Assembly (NCBI GenBank): GCA_028717385.1
Contig: JAQUNW010000007.1
Span: forward strand, 1 to 47,483
Direction: 5' to 3'
Source: Dehalococcoidales bacterium
Lineage (GTDB): Bacteria; Chloroflexota; Dehalococcoidia; Dehalococcoidales; CSSed11-197
Length of the DNA stretch: 47,483 bases
In this document: positions 15,209-24,449 of the stretch, piece after piece
How the letters are laid out: the number at the start of each line of letters is the position of its first letter
Position numbering within the stretch: position 1 is the stretch's first letter
Notes under the pieces: model-generated
Told to the model about the DNA's origin: nothing
Database searches by the model: none
Seen by the model: the letters and a program-made list of their open reading frames with translations, nothing else
Translations under genes and position numbers: made by a program

Positions 15209-16206
15209 AAACCAGCGACTTCGAATATATCCTGCCCCAGGAGCTGATTGCCCAGGAGCCGATAGAGCCACGTGATTCTTCACGTTTGATGGTACTCAAC
15301 CGAACAGATAAGAGTATTACCCATCGCGTGTTTAATCAACTGGCGGATATGCTTATCAGCGGGGACGTTCTGGTGTTTAACAATAGCCGCGTTCTGCCGG
15401 CTCGCATTTACGGTAAACGGGCACTTACTGGCGGGAATGTGGAAATTCTACTGCTTAAAAGGCTTACGTTAAATACTTGGGAAGTGATGACCAAACCGGC
15501 AAAAAAACTTAAAACTGGCGAAGGGGTGGAAATACCGAAGGTTGAGGTAAGTGCAACTATTATACAGGAAAAGGAAGGGGGCATTCGGGTAATGCGCTTT
15601 TCCTCTGAAGAACAGCTGTTTAAGGCAGGGGAAGTGCCGCTTCCGCCTTATATTCACCACCCTCTTATAAACGGAGAACGTTACCAAACAGTGTATTCCA
15701 AAATATTGGGTAGCGCAGCTGCGCCCACTTCAGGTCTTCACTTTACACCCGATTTAATACAAACAATCAGTAACAAGGGAATTGAAACCAATTATGTGAC
15801 CCTTCATATTGGACTGGATACCTTCCGCCCTGTAAACACGGAAAATCCCCTTGAGCATGCTATCCATACTGAATATGGGCAGATCGATGCTGCTACCGCT
15901 GATCGGATTAACACAGCCAAAAGGGAGGGCCGCAGGATTATAGCAGTTGGTACCAGTACAGCACGTTTGCTCGAACAAGCTGCTGGCGAGCCGGAATATA
16001 GCGATTGGGTGAGCCTATATATACTGCCCGGTTACCAATATCGGGTGGTGGATGCGCTGATTACTAATTTTCATCTCCCTCGCTCCACCCTTCTTATGCT
16101 GGTGAGTGCATTTGCCGGCAAGGATTTTATTTTTTCTGCCTACCGGGAAGCGATTAACAACCATTATCGTTTCTATAGCTTTGGCGATGCTATGCTTATT
16201 GTATAA
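15205..16206 (+). CDS. queA: S-adenosylmethionine:tRNA ribosyltransferase-isomerase
   Basis: Adds the epoxycyclopentane ring of queuosine to preQ1-tRNA using AdoMet. It starts [28 protein letters not shown], as in the family, with [51 protein letters not shown] and [17 protein letters not shown] in order; 333 residues. The ATG at 15205 overlaps the metF stop by 4 bp and begins at the conserved N-terminus; an upstream in-frame start lies within metF and is rejected. Confidence 0.95.
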   Translation: [333 protein letters not shown]

Positions 16207-16492
16207 GAGGATGAGTGTATCCTTTTTGTCTTCCTTGAAAAGGGCTTATACACGATGAAGGATCTTCCCCATAATAGTGCCCGTTGTAACAGGGGAGCTT
16301 TTCCGTATGTACGGGCTCAACTTGTGTGAGACCCTTCGCTGCGCTCCAGGGTGACACTTTGTTGTTGTTTGCTGTGTCATCATATTTTAATTGGCATAAT
16401 TTTCCACGCTTTAGTTTTAACAATACTTCTCCATCTGTCCTATCTTGCGCTTTCGATAGAATGAAATCGCATATTGTGCAAACCGTAAAAAA
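16207..16492. other. Intergenic region with weak terminators and a REP-like repeat
   Basis: 286 bp between convergent queA and the CPBP gene. AGGAT/ATCCT followed by a T-run starts just after the queA stop, and TCCCC...GGGGA followed by GCTTTT lies near 16266-16307. Both are weak terminator candidates. A REP-like element is listed separately. I see no coding signal. Confidence 0.45.
16328..16356 (-). repeat. REP-like dispersed repeat unit
   Basis: On the minus strand it reads TGTCACCCTGGAGCGCAGCG followed by AAGGGTCTC. This belongs to the style of short TGTCA..CTGAGCG.AGCGAAGG intergenic repeats scattered in many Chloroflexota and deltaproteobacterial genomes. Only one copy lies in this window, so repeat status rests on resemblance. 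Confidence 0.45.
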
Positions 16493-17236
16493 TCAAGCAA
16501 CAGTTAAAGCTGTAAACAGATAACCGGTCCCAACCATGATGACGTTGCTAAAACTGTGCATGAGCGCAGGATATACAATACTCTCGGTTTTTTGGTATAC
16601 AATCCCTTGTATAGTTCCAAGTATAACCGCATACACTAATTGAAAACTATCAACCTCAAAGCTAAATGGCGCCAATGACCAATTTAAATGGGCAAAAGAA
16701 AACAGGATCGAAGCCATGATGACTTCTACGGTAAAGCTTTTCCTGATTTGTATGCTTCGTCCAAATGTATAGACTAAAATGGTTATAGGCAATGCTCGAA
16801 ATATCACCTCTTCAGAAGGACCGCTTAAAAATAACTGGAATCCTATAGTTCCCAAGATGTTCCGGCAGTCTAACGGAAAGGCATAAGTTGGTAGCTGATT
16901 ATTAAGACTCAAAAACAAGTGGAGCATAATAGCAGCAAATGCAAAGACTCCAGTAAATATAGCAACATATTTTGTACCTTTTCTTATATTGCCTAGCTTC
17001 AGGTAGAAATCGATTTTTAACAACTTGCCCAGCGCGATGATTATTATTAAAGCGAAGACCATTTGGGCAAAATGATGGACGGAAATACTCGCAAAAGCAT
17101 CGTGCGGATCAATTTGTGCATACGAAAACTGATTTGCAACAAAATGCCCCGCTTTTCCTAATAATACTTGTGTCGCGAGTAAAGCAATAAAAGTAGCACC
17201 GGTATACAAAATCCTGTTAAGGGGGAGCTTTTCCAT
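16493..17236 (-). CDS. CPBP family intramembrane glutamic endopeptidase
   Basis: Membrane protein of 247 residues with about seven hydrophobic segments. The CPBP (Abi/CAAX protease-like) motifs are all present: GPSEEVIFR with Glu142-Glu143 and Arg147, FSFAHLNW with His183, and HSFSN with His227. These form the active site in Rce1-like proteases. Bacterial members act in prenyl-protein-like processing, bacteriocin self-immunity or unknown roles, and the target here cannot be told. The ATG has GAGG nine bases upstream. It is a single-gene unit, convergent with queA. Confidence 0.85.
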   Translation of the reverse strand: MEKLPLNRILYTGATFIALLATQVLLGKAGHFVANQFSYAQIDPHDAFASISVHHFAQMVFALIIIIALGKLLKIDFYLKLGNIRKGTKYVAIFTGVFAFAAIMLHLFLSLNNQLPTYAFPLDCRNILGTIGFQLFLSGPSEEVIFRALPITILVYTFGRSIQIRKSFTVEVIMASILFSFAHLNWSLAPFSFEVDSFQLVYAVILGTIQGIVYQKTESIVYPALMHSFSNVIMVGTGYLFTALTVA

Positions 17237-17549
17237 ATGACTAATACCTCATTTTCTATACTATTTTTGGCAAGCTTATTAACATAATTCGTATTTATAC
17301 TCATAATTGAGAATTTCCGGTGCTTAATACAAATTGTGATATTGTACTCCTTGATGAAGCATTAATGCTAGATAGAAATCCACTTAATTAAAAATAAAGG
17401 CCAATTAGTAATAAAAAATTTTCACACACAAGCGCGGTGACTCAAGAACGATAAACCTTATCTATAATACTTAATGTATGAATAATAATGTTTTAGGCAT
17501 TGGCGGAATGGAATTTGTTATTATATTAGCCGGGGTTTATTAAAACATA
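17237..17549. promoter_or_regulatory. AT-rich divergent intergenic region with candidate GNAT promoter
   Basis: 313 bp, strongly AT-rich, between the divergent CPBP and GNAT genes. For the plus strand TTGGCG (17500-17505), a 16-bp spacer and TATATT (17522-17527) form a plausible promoter 22 bp before the GNAT ATG. No other structure or reading frame stands out. Confidence 0.4.
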
Positions 17550-18041
17550 ATGAATGTAATTGTTCGGTCGTTCACGCGCGAAGACATCCCTGCGATGATT
17601 CAAATCTGGAATAAGGTTGTTGAAGAAGGAAACGCATTCCCGCAGGATGAATGTTTAACTCCAGAAACAGGTTATGCCTTTTTTTACCAGCAATCCTATT
17701 GCGGTGTTGCCCAAGATCTGGAAAGTGGAATACTCTACGGCTTGTACATCCTTCATCCCAATAATGTTGGCAGGTGTGGTCATATATGCAATGCTAGTTA
17801 TGGAGTATATCCTGAAAGCAGAGGAAAGCACATCGGCGAAAAACTGGTAAGCGATAGCCTTATTCAAGCCAGACGGCACCAGTTTAAAATACTCCAGTTT
17901 AATGCTGTAGTTGCAAACAACGCCTCGGCGAGGCGATTATACGAGAAGCTTGGTTTTAAGCAACTTGGCACGATCCCCGGCGGCTTTCGCATGAAAGATG
18001 GACATTATGAAGATATCTGCCCATATTACATTGTTCTTTGA
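17550..18041 (+). CDS. GNAT family N-acetyltransferase
   Basis: 163 residues with the GNAT fold. The acetyl-CoA loop is ESRGKHIGEKL (R-G-x-x-I-G type) and the C-terminal NNASARRLYEKLGFKQLGTIP is the usual motif B. Relatives with the GRCGHICNASYGVYP pattern are annotated as phosphinothricin- or amino-acid-type acetyltransferases, but substrate is not predictable. It ends 84 bp before the GntR-type regulator on the same strand. The ribosome binding site is weak. Confidence 0.82.
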   Translation: MNVIVRSFTREDIPAMIQIWNKVVEEGNAFPQDECLTPETGYAFFYQQSYCGVAQDLESGILYGLYILHPNNVGRCGHICNASYGVYPESRGKHIGEKLVSDSLIQARRHQFKILQFNAVVANNASARRLYEKLGFKQLGTIPGGFRMKDGHYEDICPYYIVL

Positions 18042-18125
18042 TTTTCTTGTCAGCGGATTGGAGTGCCTGACAACTCTCTTTAAGACCATTTACATAAATT
18101 ACTCAAACCTGATACACTTTTCATA

Positions 18126-19289
18126 ATGACAATGGATGCTTTCATAAAAAAGATATATATAAATTTTCGTTCTTCTAAACCGATATATCGGCAATTAGTC
18201 GAGCAAATACAAAAGCTTGTTATAACAGAACAAATAGAACAAGGCGACCACCTTCCCTCCATTCGACACTTGGGGAATAAGTTAAATATTAGCCCTAATA
18301 CTGTCGCAAGAGCTTACCTGGAACTGGAACGCGAACAAATAGTGGTTACAAAAAGAGGAGGCGGAACCATAGTATCCGCAAGCAGGGATGAGCAGCTTTT
18401 ACGGGAAATACGTGCAAAACACCTGCAAAGCAATGTATCCAAGGATATTGTTCGGATGCTTGGCCAGGGGTACAAGCTCGATGAATTGGAAGCAGCTTAC
18501 TTGTTAGGAATTAACCGGTGGAAGGAAGAATTTGAGTCAGCTTCCACTACGCCATCTATTACGAATATTGAAGGCGATAGTGGCGAAACATTGCGTATAA
18601 CAGGCAGCCATGATATCGCTTTAAATATCTTGATAACTTTGTTCAAACAGTATTCATCCAACATTAAAGTTGAAGCCAGCCATGTAGGAAGCCTGCGGGG
18701 CTTGATAGCTTTAGAAGAGGATACTGCCGACATAGCAGGAATCCATTTGTTAGACGAAGAAACAGGTGAATACAACATTCCTTTTATTAAACGCATATTA
18801 CCAGGGCAAAAAATGGTAGTTATTAATTTGGTATATCGCAAACAAGGTTTGTTGTTTGCACCAGGAAATCCTAAAAACATTGGCGGCTTGGGTGATCTTG
18901 CCAAATCTGACATAAGGTTTGTAAACAGGCAAAAAGGCTCCGGTACCAGGGTATTATTGGATTTGGAGTTGAAAAGAACGGGAATTGATGAGAGAGACAT
19001 TTGTGGATTTGATATAGAGATGGACAATCATCTCGCAGTTGGGCTTGCGATAGCTCAAGGAAGAGCTGATACAGGTTTGGGTATTGCTGCAGCTGCTCAT
19101 AGTTGTGGATTGGGTTTTTTACCATTATTTAAGGAGCGGTATGATATCGTAATGCCCGCAAAAACGTTTGATAGCAAGAAAACAGACCTTCTTATGAGCA
19201 TCATCTCCGGATCCGAGTTTAAAAAGATTGTGAGTGAAGTTGAAGGCTACGACACGTCCAAGACCGGCTCGGTGATGGAAGTTTCATAG
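18126..19289 (+). CDS. GntR-HTH regulator with PBP-like (molybdate-sensor-type) domain
   Basis: Two-domain transcription factor of 387 residues. Residues ~15-90 form a GntR winged helix (PIYRQLVEQIQKLVI, LPSIRHLGNKLNISPNTVAR, then the wing). From ~150 on is a periplasmic-binding-protein-like domain of the type Pfam calls PBP_like (LRITGSHDIALNILITLF, HVGSLRGLIALEEDTADIAGIHLLDEETGEYN, RQKGSGTRVLLD). Similar domains sense molybdate, tungstate or small organic anions in cytosolic regulators. It lies 260 bp upstream of the formate dehydrogenase operon on the same strand, so control of that Mo/W enzyme is the natural guess. Ligand and target are inferred. Confidence 0.82.
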   Translation: MTMDAFIKKIYINFRSSKPIYRQLVEQIQKLVITEQIEQGDHLPSIRHLGNKLNISPNTVARAYLELEREQIVVTKRGGGTIVSASRDEQLLREIRAKHLQSNVSKDIVRMLGQGYKLDELEAAYLLGINRWKEEFESASTTPSITNIEGDSGETLRITGSHDIALNILITLFKQYSSNIKVEASHVGSLRGLIALEEDTADIAGIHLLDEETGEYNIPFIKRILPGQKMVVINLVYRKQGLLFAPGNPKNIGGLGDLAKSDIRFVNRQKGSGTRVLLDLELKRTGIDERDICGFDIEMDNHLAVGLAIAQGRADTGLGIAAAAHSCGLGFLPLFKERYDIVMPAKTFDSKKTDLLMSIISGSEFKKIVSEVEGYDTSKTGSVMEVS

Positions 19290-19430
19290 GTTTACAGCAA
19301 ATTATTTATTAGAACAGCTTTTTGTTACGCTAATCCTTGTATTCTCTTCGGTTAATATAAATTCTTCCCCTGCATATTTTAAGAATAATAATCATCGTGC
19401 AAAACACCTGAAACATCTATCTGAATTTCT

Positions 19431-19475
19431 TTGACATCACCCTTTTCTTTAATGTAGTATTTGTACAATTACAAA
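19431..19475 (+). promoter_or_regulatory. Candidate promoter and dyad of the formate dehydrogenase operon
   Basis: TTGACA (19431-19436), 18-bp spacer, TAGTAT (19455-19460). A small dyad TTTGT-6-ACAAA (19460-19475) covers the expected start and may be an operator. The first gene starts at 19549 behind AGGAGG, leaving a leader of ~80 nt. Confidence 0.5.
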
Positions 19476-19548
19476 GAGACAGTTTGGTATTATTTCTATT
19501 CTGCCACCTGGCTTGATCGAATAAAAATATATTATACAGGAGGTATAG

Positions 19549-20346
19549 GTGCCGGATAAAGCTATATTGTACGATATGTCTCGGTGTACTGCCTGTCGCG
19601 GTTGCCAAGTATCTTGCAAGCAATGGAATGATAAAGCGGCAGAGGAAACCAATAACTGGGGTTCTTACGAAAATCCGAAAGAACTCTCATCAGCAACTTG
19701 GCTGAAAATGCGCTTTTTCGAGATCGAAAGAGAAGGCAAATTCGATTGGCAGTTTATTAGAAGGTCTTGTATGCATTGCACCGATGCTGGTTGTGCGGAA
19801 GTGTGCCCTGTTGGTGCTATCTTCCATACAGACGAAGGCTTTGTAAACATTGACCAAGAATGGTGTATAGGTTGTGGAACTTGTACGCAGGCTTGCCCCT
19901 TCCATGTACCTCATCTCGATCATCACGAAGGCATCGTCAGCAAATGTAGCGCATGCACAACTTTAGGTTTTGATCGAGTATCACAAGGCTTGAGTCCAGC
20001 TTGCGCGAAATCCTGCCCCACAGGTGCTTTAGAGTATGGAGAAAGGGATGTTTTGTTAGAAAAAGGCCGCAGCCAAGTACAAAAACTCAAGGCTACAGGT
20101 CACGTAAACGCCATGTTGTACGGAGAACATGAACTAAGCGGCTTGCATGTTTTGTATGTACTTGACGATAAACCGGAAGTATATGGGCTGCCTGAGAATC
20201 CACAGATGCCAACCAGTGACATGATCAGTAAATGGCTTGCTGGTCTAGCTACGGCTGGTGTTTTGTCTACATTGCCGCTGATATGGATTTTTAAACGACG
20301 CGAAGAAATGATAACTAAAAACAAAGCCAAGGAGGGCACTGTATGA
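19549..20346 (+). CDS. Formate dehydrogenase iron-sulfur subunit (FdnH-like)
   Basis: Electron-wire subunit of 265 residues with four [4Fe-4S] clusters: C13-x2-C16-x2-C19-x3-C23, C74..C86 (CMHCTDAGCAEVC), C106..C116 (CIGCGTCTQAC), and the CSAC/CAKSC pair at 133-156. One transmembrane helix near 225-245 (WLAGLATAGVLSTLPLIWIF) ends in KRR, as in FdnH, anchoring it on the outer face of the membrane. The start is GTG at 19549 with AGGAGG six bases before. It overlaps the membrane-subunit gene by 4 bp. Electrons would pass from the Sec subunit to the NrfD-like anchor. Its place as first gene of the operon is unusual, since FDH-N operons start with the catalytic gene. Confidence 0.9.
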   Translation: MPDKAILYDMSRCTACRGCQVSCKQWNDKAAEETNNWGSYENPKELSSATWLKMRFFEIEREGKFDWQFIRRSCMHCTDAGCAEVCPVGAIFHTDEGFVNIDQEWCIGCGTCTQACPFHVPHLDHHEGIVSKCSACTTLGFDRVSQGLSPACAKSCPTGALEYGERDVLLEKGRSQVQKLKATGHVNAMLYGEHELSGLHVLYVLDDKPEVYGLPENPQMPTSDMISKWLAGLATAGVLSTLPLIWIFKRREEMITKNKAKEGTV

Positions 20347-21287
20347 GCATTTCTGATATGCCCTGGGGAATTACTCTGTGGCTTGATTTGTGGTGTGTAG
20401 GCATTGCAAGTGGTGCTTTTATGAATGCATTTGTCATTGATAAGCTGAGTTCGGGGACCCAGCGAAATCTTTTCCGTTTTGCGGTTCTATCCGGTCTTGT
20501 TTTTGCCTTCATAGGTGTGATTTTATTGCTATCTCACCTTGGTCACATTTTGTGGTTCTGGCACATGTTTGTAACAATCCGACCGCAATCAGTACTCTCT
20601 CTTGGCGGTTGGATTCTCTCTTTGTGGCTCGCTGTTGCGGGTATTATGGCTGTACTGTGGGTGGTTGAACACTATATTTCGAACAATATTTTGGTTAAAA
20701 AAATAAATGGCGTTTTGTCTTGGGTTGGATTTGCTTTATCAATCCTTCTCATTACCTACGGTGGTGTTTTGATTGCTACCACCAACCAGCCACTGTGGGC
20801 GAATACCCTACTGCTACCTTCTCTATTCATAGGTTCGGCTTTATGCACCAGCGTTGCATGGCTGATCATTTTGTCTTATATAGTTAATTGGCTGGGAAAT
20901 AAAAATATCAAGCCTCTAGATTGGTTAATCACCCGTTTCACTGATTCGAGTGACTATACCATTAATAACAATGTCGTAGCCAAGCTTATAAAAGCGCTAT
21001 TTGTTTATCTGGTAATTGAAATTGTGATTCTGGCAGCTTTCATGGTTTGGTTATGGTTTACAGCTGAATCTGCATTTACTCAACTCGTTTTTGGTGAAAT
21101 GGCAGTCTATTTTTGGGCTGGACTCGTAGCGTTGGGGCTGGTGCTCCCGCTAGCGCTATTAGGTATTAACCGGTGTAGAAATAAACTAATGCAGATCCCT
21201 CCAGCATTAGCAATTTCGTCCGCAGGGTTAGCTTTTATCGGGGGTTTGGTATTAAGGGCGGTCTTGCTTGTTAGCGCTCAGCTTTAG
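20343..21287 (+). CDS. NrfD/PsrC-type membrane subunit
   Basis: 314 residues with eight or nine hydrophobic segments, in the pattern of NrfD/PsrC quinone-interacting anchors (early WGITLWLDLWCVGIASGAFM, HLGHILWFWHMF, PALAISSAGLAFIGGLVLRAV near the end). It replaces the haem b subunit FdnI of E. coli, so no cytochrome b is expected. NrfD anchors exchange electrons with menaquinone or pass them to a partner complex. In Dehalococcoides mccartyi an NrfD anchor (OmeB) pairs with an FdhA-like subunit (OmeA) inside the organohalide-respiration complex. It overlaps the Fe-S gene and lies 32 bp before the catalytic gene. Confidence 0.87.
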   Translation: MSISDMPWGITLWLDLWCVGIASGAFMNAFVIDKLSSGTQRNLFRFAVLSGLVFAFIGVILLLSHLGHILWFWHMFVTIRPQSVLSLGGWILSLWLAVAGIMAVLWVVEHYISNNILVKKINGVLSWVGFALSILLITYGGVLIATTNQPLWANTLLLPSLFIGSALCTSVAWLIILSYIVNWLGNKNIKPLDWLITRFTDSSDYTINNNVVAKLIKALFVYLVIEIVILAAFMVWLWFTAESAFTQLVFGEMAVYFWAGLVALGLVLPLALLGINRCRNKLMQIPPALAISSAGLAFIGGLVLRAVLLVSAQL

Positions 21288-21319
21288 CTCATTAGATCAT
21301 TTAAAAAATTGGAGGAAAT

Positions 21320-24300
21320 ATGTCAATTAATCGTCGAGAATTCTTAAAGGGTTCTGGAAAGGTTTTTGCCGGTGGTTTAGCGTTATCAGCGCTGGGCATC
21401 GACGTTCGCCCGATAAGAGTACATGCCAGCAAACTGGAAAAGCTTGAAAAAATTAAGACAAGTGTTCAGACAACTACTACCTGCTGCTATTGCTCGTGCG
21501 GGTGTGGGTTGATTTGTAGCACTGATTCTAATGGCGAAATCATCAACATTGAAGGCGATCCTGACCATCCTATCAACGAAGGTGCACTATGCCCCAAGGG
21601 TATGAATTTGAAGGAAACCTCGGCTTCCAATCCACATCGCCTGTCAAAGGTGCTCTACCGGGCACCTTACAGTGAAGAATGGGAAGAGAAAGACTGGGAT
21701 TGGGCGCTGGACCGTATGGCTCGGAAAATTAAAGATATCCGAGACGCGGATTTCATGACTACCAACAGCAAGGGGCAGAATGTCAACCGTGTCGAAAGCC
21801 TGGCTTTTCATGGCAGTTCCAATGTTAACAATGAAGAATGCTTCATGATGTACGAATTTGCGAGGTCGCTAGGCCTGGTGTATCTGGATCACCAGGCACG
21901 TGTCTGACACGGCCCAACTGTACCGGCTCTGTCAGAGTCGTTTGGGCGTGGCGCAATGACCAACCACTATATTGATCTCAGAAATAGTGATGTATTCCTG
22001 GTTCAGGGCAGTAATGTTGCTGAACACCATCCCCTGGCTATGAAATGGATCATGAAAGCAAAAGACAGAGGGGCGAAGATGATACATGTTGACCCCAGAT
22101 TCACACGTACTTCGTCCAAAGCGGATATTTATGCCCGGCTGCGTTCCGGCACCGATATAGCTTTTCTGGGTGGCATGATCAAGTATATCCTCGACAACGA
22201 AAAGTACCATAAGGATTATGTGATTAACTATACCAACGTTTCTCAAATAGTTGGTGATGATTTCGATTTCGAGGATGGGCTTTTCGTTGGTTACAATCCG
22301 GAAACCAGGACTTATGACAAATCGAAATGGGCTTATAAATACAATAATGATGGCACCCCGGCAACCGATGCCACCCTACAAAATCCCCGATGTGTTTTCC
22401 AACTGCTAAAGGAGCATTATTCGCGTTATGATCTGGCTACAGTTTCTTCCATTACCGGTACTCCGGAAGAGGATTTGCTGAAAGTTTATGAAACTTACTC
22501 TTCTACCGGGACAGCTAACAGATCTGGAAGTATTCTTTATGCACTCGGACAAACCCAGCACACAACAGGAGTTCAGAACATACGCACAATGTGTATGATT
22601 CAGCTTCTTTTGGGCAATATCGGTATTGCCGGTGGAGGAGTCAATGCCTTGAGAGGAGAGCCAAATGTACAGGGCTCCACTGATTTCGCATTGCTGTATC
22701 ATTATCTGCCTGGATACTTAAAGGCACCAAAAGCATCACAACCTACTACTGCTAAATACCTGGAAGACAATACTCCAACAACCAAGGTGGCTAAATCAGT
22801 CAACTGGTGGCAAAACTACCCCAAGTATTTGATAAGTCTTCTAAAAACCATGTTCGATTCAGCTGCAACTGCAGACAATGATTTTGGCTATGCCTGGTTG
22901 CCTAAAATTGATGATACCCAGAAAGCTGACGCATTAACCATGATAGACCACATGTACAAAGGCGGAATCAAAGGGTATATCACTGCTGGCACCGACCCAT
23001 GTGTGAGCATGCCTAATGCGAATAAGTTGCGCAAAGCTATGGCAAACCTCGATTTATTGATTCATTCAAATATTTTCGATAATGAAACCGCTTCGTTCTG
23101 GAAGGGGCCAGGCATGGATCCCAGTCAGGTTAAAACCGAAGTCTTCCTGCTGCCCGCTTCTGCTTCGGTCGAGAAGGATGGAAGCCAGAGCAACAGCGGC
23201 CGCTGGATACACTGGAACTACGCCGCAGGCAAAGCTCCAGGAGATGCTATTTCGGTTGGCGAAACATTCTGGAAACTGATGGGCAGGATAAAAGAACTGT
23301 ACCAGAATGAAGGAGGAGCTTTACCCGAGCCGATAGTAAACCTTAAATGGGACTATGATGAAAATGGAAAGTGGAACGCTCTGAAGGTCTGCAAAGCTAT
23401 TAATGGTTATTTCCTCAAGGATACCACTGTTAATGGCATTGAGTATAAACAGGGCGACCTTGTGCCCGGGTTCCCCAGTCTGCAGTCTGATGGTTCTACC
23501 TCGTCAGCTTTGTGGGTGATGTGCGGGGCATTTACCAAGGATGGCACCAATTTGATGGCCAGACGTGGCAAGGAGGACAAGACCGGTCTAGGTATGTATC
23601 ATGACTGGGCTTGGTGCTGGCCGATGAATCGCCGCATCATCTACAACCGTGCTTCATGTGATCCGAATGGTAACCCCTGGAACTCTGACAGGGTAGTAGT
23701 AAAATGGGAAAATGGAAATTGGGTCGGCGATGTCGTTGATGGCGGTGGAGCACCACTCAACGATCCTAATGGCAAACTGCCGTTTATTATGCAAGCTAAT
23801 GGTATGGGTTGTTTGTATGGACCTGGACTTGACGATGGTCCGTTCCCCGAACAATACGAGCCTTTGGAAGGGCCTTTTGCCCAGAACATAATGTCAGGCC
23901 AGTTGAATAATCCTGTTATCAAACTCTACACTGGCGAAATGGATCAAGTTGCCAACGCCTCACCGGATTATCCAATTGTACTGACTACCTATTCTTGCAC
24001 GGAACACTGGTGCAGTGGAGCAATTACCAGGTGGCAATCCAACCTGACGGAGCTTATGCCTGAAGCTTATGTGGAAATGAGTGAAGAACTGGCAGCCGAA
24101 AAAGACATCAAGAACGGTGAACGGGTAGTACTTGAATCAGCCAGGGGAAAATTGGAAGTAGTTGCCATGGTTACCAAGCGCATGAAACCTATGCAATGCG
24201 GCGGCAAGACGATCCATCAGGTAGGTTCAACCTTCAATTATGGTTGGCTGTTCCCCAAGGATTGCGGAGACACCATTAACTTGCTTACCACTAATGTGGG

Positions 24301-24361
24301 CGATGCCAATGCCCAAACACCAGAATACAAGGCTTGCATGATCAACCTTAAAAAAGCTTAG
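21320..24361 (+). CDS. fdhA: Selenocysteine-containing formate dehydrogenase catalytic subunit
   Basis: Oxidises formate to CO2 at a Mo or W bis-MGD centre, on the outer side of the membrane. The reading frame has an internal TGA at 21905-21907. The two parts (195 codons before; 817 after, resuming in the same frame) give 1013 residues, against 1015 for E. coli FdnG. The TGA is codon 196, as in FdnG, and is flanked by DHQARV and HGPTV..., then FGRGAMTNH, the FDH-N selenocysteine site. A hairpin follows at once. The N-terminus has a Tat motif NRREFLKG and a [4Fe-4S] site C55, C58, C62, C91. An automated caller would split it into a short truncated gene and one starting at 21956. GGAGG precedes the ATG. 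D. mccartyi's homologue has serine at this site. Confidence 0.93.
21905..21950 (+). promoter_or_regulatory. Selenocysteine codon and bacterial SECIS hairpin
   Basis: TGA (21905-21907) is followed at once by a hairpin. CAC and GCCCAA pair with TTGGGC and GTG (nine pairs, one bulged G). Above them is an internal loop and a six-pair apical stem GGCTCT/AGAGTC with loop GTC. Position, size and the G-U in the apical loop fit SelB-binding bacterial SECIS elements, while the same bases still encode the conserved HGPTV...SFGRG peptide. Confidence 0.88.
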
Positions 24362-24391
24362 CAAATAGTTACTGTTAATTGAATATAAATG

Positions 24392-24432
24392 CGCGTAGCT
24401 CTATTTCGTTGAGATTAAAATAGAGCTACGCG
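24392..24432 (+). repeat. Perfect 15-bp hairpin between fdhA and fdhE
   Basis: Arms 24392-24406 and 24418-24432 are perfectly complementary (CGCGTAGCTCTATTT with its reverse complement) around an 11-nt loop. No T-run follows on either strand, so it is probably an mRNA-processing or stability hairpin that sets the ratio of structural to accessory gene expression. It ends just before the fdhE ribosome binding site. Confidence 0.75.
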
Positions 24433-24449
24433 TCAGCGGAAGGGTAGTA

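Noticed and set aside
21956-24361. A separate molybdopterin oxidoreductase gene starting at 21956, with a truncated gene before it
   Set aside because: Both lie in one frame joined by a single TGA in the selenocysteine context with a SECIS hairpin; they are one gene.
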